DNA from: Clostridium chrysemydis
Lineage (GTDB): Bacteria > Bacillota > Clostridia > Clostridiales > Clostridiaceae
Direction of reading: 5' to 3'
Length of the DNA: 64,000 nucleotides
NCBI RefSeq assembly: GCF_015234215.1
Contig: NZ_JADEKP010000007.1
Coordinates: 1 to 64,000 of the forward strand
Below the pieces are notes generated by a model. The model saw nothing but the letters and a program-made list of their open reading frames with translations. It had not been told where the DNA came from and did not search any database. Both the position numbers and the translations under genes were made by a program. Shown here piece after piece: positions 7,992-17,412 of this stretch. Position 1 is the first letter of the stretch. Every line of letters begins with the position of its first letter.

Positions 7992-8020
7992 AATATACTA
8001 CCAAAAAATAGAAATGTCAA
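7992..8020 (-). promoter_or_regulatory. abrB distal promoter
   Basis: On the minus strand TTGACA (8015-8020), a 17-bp spacer and TATATT (7992-7997), a near-consensus sigma-A promoter. The rest of the 500-bp intergenic region (7826-8326) is AT-rich without ORFs; near its far end TATAATATTATT (about 8270) may be the -10 of the divergent DUF1836 gene. Confidence 0.6.
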
Positions 8021-8326
8021 TAGTTGACATTTTAAAAAGTAAATAGGAATATTCTCATTCAAAAACCGCTTAAATGCAAGGGTTTAAAGAGAGTTTATTG
8101 GGGAAAAATGAAAAAAGTAAGAGTTTTTTTAATTTGTTAACAAATTAGTAAAGAAATTTATAGAATAAAAAGTAGAATTATGTGATATTATGTAAAAAAA
8201 GAAACTTCTCAATTTTCTATAACAGTTAATAGATTTAGAAATAACTTGTAATAAGTTTACAAATACTATATAATATTATTAAAAGATTAATTTCGGATTA
8301 AGTTTAATAAGTAAAGGTGGAGAAGT

Positions 8327-8926
8327 ATGGAAAAGAAAGTTAATGCTGATTATATTAACGAACTAGCAGAAGAAATGTCAAAGAATAGTATGATTTCATA
8401 TGATGAATTGCCACAATATGATTTATTTTTATCACAAGTTATTGATTATTTAAATGATAAATTTACGGATGATAAATATACAAATAATATAGTACAAAAT
8501 TACATCAAAAGCGAAGTAATCACTAAACCTGAAGATGGTAAAAAAAGAGGTTATACTAAAATTCATTTAGTTCAACTAGTATTATTAAGCTATATGAGGC
8601 CAATTTTAACTACAGAAGAAATAAAAAAAGTATTTAGTTTAGCTTTTAATGAAATAAATGATAGAACGGACGATATAATATCTTGGGAAACAGCTTATAA
8701 AGTTTTTGCAGAAACTCAAGAAGAAAGTTTAGAAAAGTTTTTAGCTACATCTATGGAAACAGAAGAAAAGTTAGATGAAGTTGTAAAGACTTTAAAATTA
8801 GACTCAGATGATGAAGATCAAATAAGAACATTCTTATTAGTTCTTTCACTTATAGCGCAAGCTAGTGTTATTAAAAAATTAGTTCAAAAAATAGTTAAAG
8901 AATATCATAAAAAAGATGAAAAATAG
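8327..8926 (+). CDS. DUF1836 family protein
   Basis: A 199-aa all-helical soluble protein resembling the DUF1836 family common in clostridia; the segment PEDGKKRGYTKIHLVQLVLLSYMRPIL looks like the conserved core, which is often described as a MerR-like helix-turn-helix. Function is not known. It has a GGTGGAG ribosome site and its own terminator, so it is probably monocistronic. Confidence 0.75.
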   Translation: MEKKVNADYINELAEEMSKNSMISYDELPQYDLFLSQVIDYLNDKFTDDKYTNNIVQNYIKSEVITKPEDGKKRGYTKIHLVQLVLLSYMRPILTTEEIKKVFSLAFNEINDRTDDIISWETAYKVFAETQEESLEKFLATSMETEEKLDEVVKTLKLDSDDEDQIRTFLLVLSLIAQASVIKKLVQKIVKEYHKKDEK

Positions 8927-8951
8927 AGCTAAGATTTAGCTCTATTTTTCT
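8925..8951 (+). terminator. Terminator after the DUF1836 gene
   Basis: AGAGCTAA and TTAGCTCT form a short hairpin overlapping the stop codon, followed by ATTTTT. Confidence 0.75.
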
Positions 8952-8984
8952 ATTAAAAACTATGGATTTGTTTAGGAGATAATT

Positions 8985-11264
8985 ATGAAAAAAGAAATTA
9001 TCCAAGAATCTGTTAGGGGTATTGTTGAATTTATTTTAAGAAGCGGAAGTATCGATAATAGATTTGTAAGTAATAAAAGAGCATTAGAAGGAACAAGGGC
9101 TCATCAAAAACTTCAAAAGAGTAATGAAGAGATATATACAGATTATAAAAAAGAAGTATATTTAACTAAAGATTTTGATTTAGATAACTTTATATTAAAG
9201 ATTGAAGGAAGAGCGGATGGAATAATAATCGAAGATGATAAAGTAATCATTGAAGAAATTAAATCAACTTATAGAGAGTTAATAGAAATCACAGATGAAA
9301 ATGAGTTGCACTGGGCTCAAGCTAAGTTTTATGGTTTTATTCATTTTGAAGAACTAGGTATAAATGAAGGCTATATTCAGCTTAGCTATTATCAGTTAAA
9401 CACTGATGAAGTAAAAAGCTTTAGAAGAAAGTATACTTTAGATGAGCTCGGTGATTTTGTATTTGAGATTATAGATAGATATGAAAAATATGTAAAAGTA
9501 TTAGTTAAGCATAAAGAGAAAAGAAATAAAAGTATAAAAAAATTAGAATTTCCTTTTAAAGGCTACAGAGAAGGCCAATTAAAGCTTGCTAGAGCTGTTT
9601 ATGGGACTATAAGAGATAAAGGGCTTATATTTGTTGAAGCACCAACAGGTATAGGAAAAACTATCTCTACAATTTTTCCTTCAGTTAAATCTATAGGTGA
9701 AGGATTAAAAGAAAAAATATTTTATTTAACTGCGAAAAACGTAAATAGAAAAGTTGCAGAAGAGACTTACGATATCTTAAGAGGAAAAGGATTGAAGTTT
9801 AGAACACTTACTATCACAGCTAAAGAAAAGATGTGTTTAAATGAAAAAGTAAGCTGTAATCCTGAGGATTGTCCTTACGCTTTAAATTATTATGATAAAA
9901 GCAGAAATGTTATATTTGATATTATGAAAAATAAGGTACATCTAGGGCAAAAAGAACTTAAAGAAATAGGAGAAAAAGAAGGATTATGCCCTTTTGAACT
10001 TTCTCTTGATTTAATAGAGTGGGCGGATAGTATAATATGTGATTACAATTATATATTTGATCCTAGGGTTGGACTTAAAAGGGTAGTTGAAGATGTGCGT
10101 GATGATTTAATTTTACTAGTTGATGAAGGTCATAACTTAGTAGATAGAGGAAGAAATATGTACTCAGCATCATTAAATAAAGAAAGTATTTTAAATCTTA
10201 GAAAAGTTTTAAAAGGTAAGATTACTAACATATATAAGATACTTGGAACAATAAATAAATCTTTTGTAGAATTTAGACACGAATGTGAATCTGAAGGAAA
10301 AGATTCAATTTATTTTAAAGAAGAACCAGATAAGTTATATAAAAACCTTAGAAGGTTTTTAAGCGAATCTGAAGAGTTTTTACCAAGACTGCCTAAAGAA
10401 AGCTTTTATGAGGAATATATGAATGTATATTTTGATATAAATAAATTTATATCCATAAGCGAACTATATTCAGATGAATATGTAACTTATGTAGAAAACG
10501 TAGGTAAAGATTTAATTGTAACTTTATTTTGTATAGACCCTTCAAAAAAACTAAAAAGTATTATAGATAAGATATCTGGAACAGTTATATTTTCAGCAAC
10601 AATATCTCCTATAGATTATTATATAGATCTTTTAGGAGGAAATGAGAAATCATATAGATTAAGATTAGAATCACCTTTTGATAGGGAAAATCTTAAAGTG
10701 TCAGTGGCACCTATAAACACTAGGTTTTTAAAGAGAAAATTAACTATAAATGATTTGCTTAAAAAAGTTATAGACTTTGTAAATAGTGAGGTGGGGAATT
10801 ATTTCGTATTTTTTCCATCTTATGACTATTTAGAATTAGCTTTAGAAAATTTAGATAAAGAAAGTCTAAGTAGATTTCAAATAATTATTCAAGATAGAGT
10901 TATGAACGAAGAAGATAGAAGTTTATTTTTAAATAAATTTAAAGAAGAAAGAAATGTTTTAGGTTTTGCAGTTTTAGGTGGAGTTTTTTCAGAAGGTATA
11001 GATTTACCTGGAAAATCACTTATAGGTTCTGTAGTAGTTGGGGTTGGTTACCCTAAGATATCTATGGAAAAGGAAATAATTAAAGACTATTATGATGAAA
11101 AAGGATATGATTACTCTTATATATATCCTGGAGTAAATAAAGTTCTTCAAGCTGTAGGACGGGTAATACGTACTGAAGAAGATAGGGGAAGAGCACTTCT
11201 TGTAGACGATAGGTATTTAACAAAAAAATATAAAAGATTACTTCCTGAATCTTTTAAAATATAA
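8985..11264 (+). CDS. XPD/DinG-like helicase with N-terminal Cas4-like nuclease domain
   Basis: The 759-aa protein has an N-terminal PD-(D/E)XK-type region (residues about 45-110; GRADGIIIEDD followed by IIEEIK) and a superfamily 2 XPD-like helicase. Walker A is APTGIGKT (219-226) and the Walker B motif is DEGH (380-383). Four cysteines, C284, C291, C296 and C335, sit where XPD proteins bind a 4Fe-4S cluster. The C-terminal helicase part ends with QAVGRVIRTEEDRG. It is likely a 5'-3' DNA helicase-nuclease in repair. It has its own ribosome site (TAGGAGAT) and terminator. Confidence 0.88.
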   Translation: MKKEIIQESVRGIVEFILRSGSIDNRFVSNKRALEGTRAHQKLQKSNEEIYTDYKKEVYLTKDFDLDNFILKIEGRADGIIIEDDKVIIEEIKSTYRELIEITDENELHWAQAKFYGFIHFEELGINEGYIQLSYYQLNTDEVKSFRRKYTLDELGDFVFEIIDRYEKYVKVLVKHKEKRNKSIKKLEFPFKGYREGQLKLARAVYGTIRDKGLIFVEAPTGIGKTISTIFPSVKSIGEGLKEKIFYLTAKNVNRKVAEETYDILRGKGLKFRTLTITAKEKMCLNEKVSCNPEDCPYALNYYDKSRNVIFDIMKNKVHLGQKELKEIGEKEGLCPFELSLDLIEWADSIICDYNYIFDPRVGLKRVVEDVRDDLILLVDEGHNLVDRGRNMYSASLNKESILNLRKVLKGKITNIYKILGTINKSFVEFRHECESEGKDSIYFKEEPDKLYKNLRRFLSESEEFLPRLPKESFYEEYMNVYFDINKFISISELYSDEYVTYVENVGKDLIVTLFCIDPSKKLKSIIDKISGTVIFSATISPIDYYIDLLGGNEKSYRLRLESPFDRENLKVSVAPINTRFLKRKLTINDLLKKVIDFVNSEVGNYFVFFPSYDYLELALENLDKESLSRFQIIIQDRVMNEEDRSLFLNKFKEERNVLGFAVLGGVFSEGIDLPGKSLIGSVVVGVGYPKISMEKEIIKDYYDEKGYDYSYIYPGVNKVLQAVGRVIRTEEDRGRALLVDDRYLTKKYKRLLPESFKI

Positions 11265-11305
11265 AAATACGGCTTTGCACTAAGGTTTAGTGCAAAGCCG
11301 TATTT
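11265..11305. terminator. Bidirectional terminator
   Basis: A 19-bp perfect stem: 11265-11283 (AAATACGGCTTTGCACTAA) pairs with 11287-11305 across a 3-nt loop. It ends both the helicase gene and the convergent epimerase gene. Confidence 0.9.
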
Positions 11306-11307
11306 AT

Positions 11308-12186
11308 TTATTCTGTAACTGTAAGAGTGTAGAAACGTTCAAATACTTCATTTTCCTCAAGACTAACTATTCCAGGCTTATCTTTTAATTCACCATTAAA
11401 GTCAGTAAAATCTGCGTGTCCACACCAAGGTTCTATACAAACAAAAGGAGCGCCAGTTGCCATTGACCATAATCCAAGGTATGGGAAACCAGCGTAATCC
11501 ATAGTTAAAGTTTTGTTGTGATTTGTAGATTTTAATGATATTTTCGTAGATTTTAAGTCACTAAATACTAAAGCATCATTGTTGAAAACTTCTTTACTTA
11601 AATGGATTTTATTTTCATTTTTAAGGTAATCTTCTTTTTCGTGTATAAATAAACCGTCAGACCCTAAAAGCATTATTTTTGCGTCTTCTTTTTGATTAAA
11701 CTCGAAATAGTAATCTTCCATAGTTTCGTTTTTCATAATAGGACAAAGGAAAGCAGGATGAGCACCTACTGAAAAGTATATTTTTTTATCGTCTAAGTTT
11801 CGTACAGTGTAAGTAACTTTAACTGAGTTTTCTATTAAGGTATATGTTATTAAAAGTTCGAATTTATAAGGGTATACTTTTAAAGTATCTTTATCCCACT
11901 TTAAGCTAAAAGTTATAAAATCCTTTTCTTTTTCGACAACTTCAAAATCTGATACTCTTGCAAGTCCATGTTGAGGTAATTCATAAGTTTCTCCAGAAAC
12001 TCTATATTTTCCATCCTTAACTTTACCAACTATAGGGAAAAGTATAGGAGCATGATATTTCCAATATTCTGGATTCCCATTCCATAAAAATTCAGTGTTT
12101 TCTTTTTTTGATATTAAATTGTGAAGCTCTCCACCGTGGGGATGAGCTGTTATCTTTACAAATTCATTTTCTAAAGAATATAACAT
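11308..12186 (-). CDS. Aldose 1-epimerase family protein (galactose mutarotase-like)
   Basis: The 292-aa product fits the LacX/YphB-like branch of the galactose mutarotase fold: an early HGGEL segment, QHGLARV (catalytic-type His), VGAHPAF and CIEPWCGHADF near the end. These proteins interconvert sugar anomers or act on related phospho-sugars; the exact substrate is unknown. galE lies 1 kb away but in a separate unit. A GGGTGCACTT-type ribosome region precedes the ATG on the minus strand. Confidence 0.85.
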   Translation of the reverse strand: MLYSLENEFVKITAHPHGGELHNLISKKENTEFLWNGNPEYWKYHAPILFPIVGKVKDGKYRVSGETYELPQHGLARVSDFEVVEKEKDFITFSLKWDKDTLKVYPYKFELLITYTLIENSVKVTYTVRNLDDKKIYFSVGAHPAFLCPIMKNETMEDYYFEFNQKEDAKIMLLGSDGLFIHEKEDYLKNENKIHLSKEVFNNDALVFSDLKSTKISLKSTNHNKTLTMDYAGFPYLGLWSMATGAPFVCIEPWCGHADFTDFNGELKDKPGIVSLEENEVFERFYTLTVTE

Positions 12187-12385
12187 TTTAAGTGCACCCT
12201 TTCATAATTAAAATAGTATAATATATTTAATATAGAAAATTAAGTATATTATCTTATATATGAAATTATACTATATTTATATAGTAAGTGGTAAACATAA
12301 GACGTAGTATAACTAGTATTTTGATAAAAAATTCTATATATGGTACTATATTTAAAAGTAATTAAAGATTAAATTTGGAGATGTT

Positions 12386-13243
12386 ATGAGAAATAATAAA
12401 GAAAATAATAACAATAACGAATCTTTCTTAGATACTATGATATATCTTATAGTTAAAGTTAAGAGAGATGATATATTTGCTTTAGCCTCGCAGCTAGCAT
12501 ATTATATGGTATTATCATTTTTCCCGTTTTTAATATTTCTAATAACATTAGTAGGTTTTAGTAACCTTGATTCTACGGAAGTGTTAGATGGACTAAAAAC
12601 AATAGTCCCTACTAGTGTTTATGAATTGACACAAAGCACGGTTGTAGAAGTTGTAGATTATCAACACACAGGGATATTAGGGGTATCTGTAGTGTTAACG
12701 ATTTGGAGTGCATCTTCTGCATTTAGAGCCGTAATAAAAGGTGTAAATAAGGCGTATGAGGTTACAGAGAGGAGATCTTTTATAAAGATTTCTATTATAG
12801 GTATGATAAGCGTACTTGCACTTGCCCTTACAGTAATCTGTACTTTGGCAATGCTCGTATTCGGTGATCAAATAGGGTATTATTTAAGTCATCTGCTCCC
12901 TTTTGAGCACGTACTTAATTTTATTTGGGACATTTTAAGGTATGTAATTATTATAGTAATGATGATATTGGTTTTCGCAATTATTTATAAAGTAGCACCA
13001 AATAGAAAAGTTAAGCTTAGAAATACTATACCTGGAGCGATAGTTACAACCGTAGGGTGGATAATTGCATCTTTAGGGTTTTCATATTACGTAAATAATT
13101 TTGCTAACTATTCAAGGATTTATGGAAGCCTAGGAACTGTGTTTGTTCTTATGACTTGGCTTTTTATAACATCTATGATATTTATTTTCGGGGTAGAAGT
13201 TAATTCTGTTCTTGAAAGAAATAGAGAAAGAGCATCTAGATAA
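12386..13243 (+). CDS. YihY/BrkB-family membrane protein
   Basis: 285 aa with about six predicted membrane helices. The N-terminal segment ALASQLAYYMVLSFFPFLIFL, the central WSASSAFRAVIKGVNKAYE and the later GAIVTTVGWIIASLGFSYYV and RIYGSLGTVFVLMTWL match the YihY/BrkB family. Its role is uncertain; the old link to tRNA processing (RNase BN) has been dropped. An Asn-rich N-terminal cytoplasmic stretch precedes the first helix. The 200 bp upstream is AT-rich with no clear structure. Confidence 0.88.
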   Translation: MRNNKENNNNNESFLDTMIYLIVKVKRDDIFALASQLAYYMVLSFFPFLIFLITLVGFSNLDSTEVLDGLKTIVPTSVYELTQSTVVEVVDYQHTGILGVSVVLTIWSASSAFRAVIKGVNKAYEVTERRSFIKISIIGMISVLALALTVICTLAMLVFGDQIGYYLSHLLPFEHVLNFIWDILRYVIIIVMMILVFAIIYKVAPNRKVKLRNTIPGAIVTTVGWIIASLGFSYYVNNFANYSRIYGSLGTVFVLMTWLFITSMIFIFGVEVNSVLERNRERASR

Positions 13244-13262
13244 TTAGATGCTCTTTTTATTT
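13228..13262. terminator. Bidirectional terminator
   Basis: GAGCATCTA and TAGATGCTC form a hairpin over the yihY-like stop codon with T run on one side and A run on the other, serving also convergent galE. Confidence 0.85.
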
Positions 13263-14248
13263 TATTCGTTATACCCATCAGGATGATTTTTGTGGAAGTT
13301 CCAAGCTGTTTCTATTATAGTTTCAACTGAATTGAATTTAGGTTTCCAGTTTAATTCTTCCATAGCTTTTTCACTTGAAGCAATTAAAATTGCAGGATCT
13401 CCAGCTCTACGAGGTGCTACCTCAGAAGGAATAGGATGTCCAGTTACTTTTCTAGCTATCTCAACCATTTCTTTTACTGTAAAGCCTGTACCATTACCAA
13501 GGTTATAAATCCTACTTTCTCCGCCACTCATCAATCTATCTAATGCTAATAAATGAGCTGAGGCTAAGTCTGATACGTGGATGTAATCTCTTACACAAGT
13601 ACCGTCTTTAGTGTTATAGTCATCTCCAAACATCATTATCTTATCTCTTTTTCCAAGAGCAACTTGTAAAATTAATGGGATAAGGTGTGATTCTGGCGAA
13701 TGGTCTTCACCGATTTTACCGTTTATATGAGCTCCAGCTGCATTGAAATATCTAAGAGTAGTAAACTTTATTCCGTAAGCGCTATCGCACCATCTTAATA
13801 TTTTTTCTACTAATAATTTAGATTCTCCATAAGCGTTAGTTGGAATTGTTTTATCAGTTTCTAAGATTGGTGTGCTTTCTGGTTCACCGTAAGTTGCAGC
13901 TGTTGAAGAGAAAACAATATATTTTACATTGTGATCTTTCATAGCTTCTAAAAGATTTATGGTACCAGAAACATTATTATTAAAATACATTAAAGGTTCT
14001 GTCATACTTTCACCAACTAAAGAATAAGCAGCAAAATCGATAACAGCTTCAATATCATTTTCTTCAAATATTTTATCTAATATTTTTCGATCTCTTAAAT
14101 CTCCTATGTATAATTTTCCACCTAAAATGGCTTCTTTATGTCCTTTTTCTAAGTTGTCTAATATAACTACATCTTTTCCATTTTCTAAAAGTTCAGCAAC
14201 CATGTGGCTACCTATATAACCTGCGCCACCGCAAACTAAAATAGACAT
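13262..14248 (-). CDS. galE: UDP-glucose 4-epimerase
   Basis: 328 aa of the extended SDR family: the NAD motif GGAGYIGSH at the N-terminus, SSTAATYG (catalytic Ser/Thr) and YGESK (catalytic Tyr and Lys), then RYFNAAGAH typical of GalE. It interconverts UDP-glucose and UDP-galactose. I chose the ATG at 14248 because AAGGAGGGG lies just upstream on the minus strand; the longer frame to 14269 would include this ribosome site. Monocistronic. Confidence 0.94.
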   Translation of the reverse strand: MSILVCGGAGYIGSHMVAELLENGKDVVILDNLEKGHKEAILGGKLYIGDLRDRKILDKIFEENDIEAVIDFAAYSLVGESMTEPLMYFNNNVSGTINLLEAMKDHNVKYIVFSSTAATYGEPESTPILETDKTIPTNAYGESKLLVEKILRWCDSAYGIKFTTLRYFNAAGAHINGKIGEDHSPESHLIPLILQVALGKRDKIMMFGDDYNTKDGTCVRDYIHVSDLASAHLLALDRLMSGGESRIYNLGNGTGFTVKEMVEIARKVTGHPIPSEVAPRRAGDPAILIASSEKAMEELNWKPKFNSVETIIETAWNFHKNHPDGYNE

Positions 14249-14364
14249 AATACCCCTCCTTAAATTCATTCTGTAAACATTATAACATCAAAAATAATAA
14301 AAGATGAATAATTTCCGAAATAAAGGAAATAATTTAAGGTGTAATTAGTCAGGAGGTGCAAATA

Positions 14365-14715
14365 ATGAATAAAATAGTATTAATAGGAAGATTAATTAAA
14401 GACCCTGAACTTGTAGTAGTTCAAAATAATGATACAGTAAGAACAAAATTTATCATTGCTGTTGACAGAAGTTTTAAATCGTCAGATGGAATAAGACATT
14501 CTGATTTAATACCTGTAATAGCTTGGGGTAAAAAAGCAGAGGTAATCTGCAAATATATGAAAAAAGGAAATCAAATAAGTATTAGTGGTAGGTTAAGCAC
14601 CGGAAGCTATGAAGACAAAGACGGGGTTAAAAGATTTAGAGCAGAAGTTGTAGTTGAAGACTTTAAATTTGTAGGAAGTAGAAGAGAAGCTACTAGTGAT
14701 TCAGAATTAGAATAA
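14365..14715 (+). CDS. Single-stranded DNA-binding protein, short paralogue
   Basis: A 116-aa OB-fold protein beginning MNKIVLIGRLIKDPEL, with the SSB segments FIIAVDRSF, IPVIAWGKKAE, MKKGNQISISGRL and VVVEDFKFV. It lacks the long linker and the acidic tip (DDDIPF type) that recruits partners in the housekeeping SSB, so it is more like a secondary SSB such as SsbB. The AGGAGG at 14351-14356 supports the ATG at 14365 rather than the GTG at 14356. A terminator follows about 120 bp later. Confidence 0.88.
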   Translation: MNKIVLIGRLIKDPELVVVQNNDTVRTKFIIAVDRSFKSSDGIRHSDLIPVIAWGKKAEVICKYMKKGNQISISGRLSTGSYEDKDGVKRFRAEVVVEDFKFVGSRREATSDSELE

Positions 14716-14835
14716 GTCTTTTAAATTTCCAAAGACAAACCTTTGAATTTGTATTTAAAAAGTTTTTTTAAAGATAAATTATATGAATTTAAATAAAATA
14801 AAAAAATTCAAAATTAAAATAAAGGTCGAAGTTTT

Positions 14836-14867
14836 AAAAAAAGAACTACTAAAAGTAGTTCTTTTTT
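14836..14867 (+). terminator. Terminator after the ssb paralogue
   Basis: AAAAAGAACTACT pairs with AGTAGTTCTTTTT across AAA, followed by more T's. It lies 120 bp downstream of the stop codon. Confidence 0.85.
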
Positions 14868-14883
14868 CTTTTCCTCTTTACTA

Positions 14884-15009
14884 TTCGACACAGAATTTAC
14901 AATTTAAAGCAAAACTTTATGTCGAAAGTGTGTATTTTCTATGTAGAATGAAGTAATAGTGAAATAAATGTCAGTAAAAAAACATTTTAACAAGGCATTA
15001 TTCTACATA
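14884..15009 (+). promoter_or_regulatory. Spo0A-type boxes and inverted repeat upstream of the DUF6514 gene
   Basis: This part of the 350-bp gap between the ssb paralogue and the DUF6514 gene holds two exact Spo0A consensus heptamers: TTCGACA (14884-14890, minus orientation) and TGTCGAA (14920-14926, plus orientation). Downstream is a perfect 10-bp inverted repeat, TATGTAGAAT (14940-14949) and ATTCTACATA (15000-15009). The promoter itself is not clear. Spo0A control of the gene is inferred. Confidence 0.45.
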
Positions 15010-15068
15010 CTTCGCAATATATATATGGTATATTTCGAAGTGTAAGGATAATTGTGAGGTGGGGAACA

Positions 15069-15401
15069 ATGATAAAAGAAAAATTAGTTTTTAAAAGAGT
15101 GACAAATGGGATAGAAAGAATCTATAATTACAAGTTAATTAAATCAGTTTTAGGAATAGACGAAGTATTTGGAATAGAGATTGAAAGATTAGATTACAAA
15201 GGAGAAATAAAAATCAACTCATATAGTGAAGCTGTTGAATTGATTTCGCCAAATGAAGAAAAAGTAAAAGGGTTATTAAATATGTTATATGAAAATGGGG
15301 TTTCTCCAATACATTTAATTGACATAGCAGGGGAATTTATAGACGAATGTGTTAATGACTTTGAAGGTGTAGAACACTTTAACTATGCAATGACGGTATA
15401 A
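15069..15401 (+). CDS. DUF6514-like small protein (unknown)
   Basis: A 110-aa soluble protein starting MIKEKLVFKRVTNGIERIYNY, resembling the clostridial DUF6514 family; no function is known. The ATG at 15069 follows GAGGTGGGG; the GTG at 15054 lies before this ribosome site. Upstream Spo0A-like boxes hint at stationary-phase or sporulation expression. acpS follows after 67 bp. Confidence 0.65.
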   Translation: MIKEKLVFKRVTNGIERIYNYKLIKSVLGIDEVFGIEIERLDYKGEIKINSYSEAVELISPNEEKVKGLLNMLYENGVSPIHLIDIAGEFIDECVNDFEGVEHFNYAMTV

Positions 15402-15468
15402 TAATATAAATATATGCCTTAATAATTCTTAATGTAGTACAATAGATATTAAGATATGGAGGTGTAAA

Positions 15469-15840
15469 ATGATTATTGGAATAGGTACAGATATAATAGA
15501 AATAGAAAGAATTAAAAAGGCTATTTCAAGAAGTGATAACTTTCTAAAAAGAATGTTTAGTGAAGATGAAATAGAATATTTTAAAGAAAGAAAATTTAGT
15601 CCTCAGACTATAGCAGGTAACTTTGCAGCTAAAGAAGCTATGAGCAAGGCGCTTGGTACTGGTTTTAGAGGATTTAATTTTAATGAAATTGAAATTTTAA
15701 GAGATAGCCTTGGTAAACCTTTGGGGAAGATTTCAAAGAATATAGAAGATACTATGAATTTAAAAGGTTACAGAATAAATGTTAGTATCTCTCATGATAA
15801 TTCATCTGCTATAGCATTTGTTATAATTGAGGAGGTGTAG
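15469..15840 (+). CDS. acpS: Holo-[acyl-carrier-protein] synthase
   Basis: 123 aa, the usual AcpS size, with the N-terminal MIIGIGTDIIEIERI (magnesium-binding Asp) and FAAKEAMSKALGTG (Glu and Lys of the active site), and SISHDNSSAIA near the end. It moves 4'-phosphopantetheine from CoA to acyl carrier protein. Its stop is 4 nt before the TTG start of nnrD, so the two are co-translated. Confidence 0.95.
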   Translation: MIIGIGTDIIEIERIKKAISRSDNFLKRMFSEDEIEYFKERKFSPQTIAGNFAAKEAMSKALGTGFRGFNFNEIEILRDSLGKPLGKISKNIEDTMNLKGYRINVSISHDNSSAIAFVIIEEV

Positions 15841-15844
15841 CCCT

Positions 15845-17353
15845 TTGTATATTATGAGTAAAGAAGGCTGCAAAAATATCGATAAACAAACTATAAATGA
15901 AATTGGAGTGCCATCAATTGTTTTAATGGAGATTGCAGGGGAAAGAATATCAAAAGAAATTCTAAAACTAGATGACTTTCTTATAGTTTGTGGTATAGGT
16001 AATAACGGAGGAGACGGGCTAGTAATAGCTAGAAAACTAAAGGCCTTACATAAAAATGTTAAGGTTATAATAGTTGGAGATATTGAAAAAGGAACAGAAG
16101 ATTTTAAAATAAACTTTGAGGTTTTAAAAAAGCTTAATTTAGACATACTTAATTTAAATAATCATAACTTTAATAAAAAAATAAAAGAAAATATACTTAA
16201 AATAAAAATTGATAGCAGTAATTGTCTAATCGATGCGTTATTTGGAGTAGGATTAAATAGAAAGATAGAAGGAATTTATGCTAGAATAATAGAAATAATT
16301 AATGATAGCAAAATTTTTACAATTTCTTTAGATACTCCATCAGGAATAGATGCAAATACTGGTGAAGTATTAAACATAGCTGTTAAAGCTGATATTACTT
16401 TTACAATTGAAGTTATGAAAAAAGGATTTTTCAATACTAAAGCTATAGAATATTTAGGGGAGGTTAATTTAATAAGTATTGATATCCTAGAAGAAATTAA
16501 AAGAAAAAATTCAGAGGATATGTACATATTATCAGAGGAATTTTATAAATCTTTAGTACCAAAACGCAATAAAATAGGAAATAAAGGGAGTTATGGAAAA
16601 GTTCTTGTTATGGCAGGATCTTCTGAATATACGGGAGCTGCATATATAACAACTGAAGCTGCTATAAGAACAGGCTCAGGACTTGTAACTCTTTTAATTC
16701 ACAAAGACTCAGAAGATGTTTTAAAATCAAAATCTATAGAGTCTATGGTTTTTGGCTATTTATCTGTAGAGGATGTAGTTAATTTAGATAAGTATGATGT
16801 TATTGCCTTAGGTCCTGGGATAGGTAAGTCTAAGTTAAGCGCTGATGTTTTAGAATTTATTATTAAAAACAGTAAATGTAATTTAGTTTTAGATGCAGAT
16901 GCACTTAACATTATTTCAGAAAGAAAAGATCTAATTGAGTTTATAAAAGGAAGAAGCATCATTACTCCACATCCTGGAGAGATGAGTAGACTTCTATGTA
17001 AAAGTATAAGTTATATTGAATCTAATAGAATCGATGTAACAAGAGAGTTTGCAAAAGAAAACGAGGTAGTTGTACTACTAAAGGGCCACAATACGGTAAT
17101 ATCTGATGGGAAGTGTACCTATGTTAATAAAACAGGGTGTAGTAAAATGGCATCAGGAGGTATGGGTGATTGCTTAACTGGAATTATAACGTCTTTAGTT
17201 TCGCAAAACCTACCGAATTTAGAGGCTACTCTTTTAGGAGCATACGTACATGGATATATTGGTGATAGTTTAGGTGAAAGTAGATATATCGTTAATGCAA
17301 GAGACATAATTTTAGAATTACCTAAAACATTAGAAAAATTATGTGAAAAGTAG
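15845..17353 (+). CDS. nnrD: Bifunctional NAD(P)H-hydrate repair enzyme
   Basis: A two-domain protein of about 502 aa: an N-terminal YjeF/NnrE epimerase domain (GIGNNGGDGLVIARKL) and a C-terminal ADP-dependent NAD(P)H-hydrate dehydratase (GSYGKVLVMAGSSEYTGA, TPHPGEMSRLL, ASGGMGDCLTGII). Together they repair damaged nicotinamide cofactors. The GGAGG at 15830-15834, inside the end of acpS, is best spaced for the TTG at 15845; the ATG at 15854 is the alternative. The frame could extend to 15827, before the ribosome site. Confidence 0.92.
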   Translation: MYIMSKEGCKNIDKQTINEIGVPSIVLMEIAGERISKEILKLDDFLIVCGIGNNGGDGLVIARKLKALHKNVKVIIVGDIEKGTEDFKINFEVLKKLNLDILNLNNHNFNKKIKENILKIKIDSSNCLIDALFGVGLNRKIEGIYARIIEIINDSKIFTISLDTPSGIDANTGEVLNIAVKADITFTIEVMKKGFFNTKAIEYLGEVNLISIDILEEIKRKNSEDMYILSEEFYKSLVPKRNKIGNKGSYGKVLVMAGSSEYTGAAYITTEAAIRTGSGLVTLLIHKDSEDVLKSKSIESMVFGYLSVEDVVNLDKYDVIALGPGIGKSKLSADVLEFIIKNSKCNLVLDADALNIISERKDLIEFIKGRSIITPHPGEMSRLLCKSISYIESNRIDVTREFAKENEVVVLLKGHNTVISDGKCTYVNKTGCSKMASGGMGDCLTGIITSLVSQNLPNLEATLLGAYVHGYIGDSLGESRYIVNARDIILELPKTLEKLCEK

Positions 17354-17412
17354 AATAAAATTATCCACTATTTAATATTAGTATTATAGGAACAATTAAT
17401 AGTGGAGGAGTC

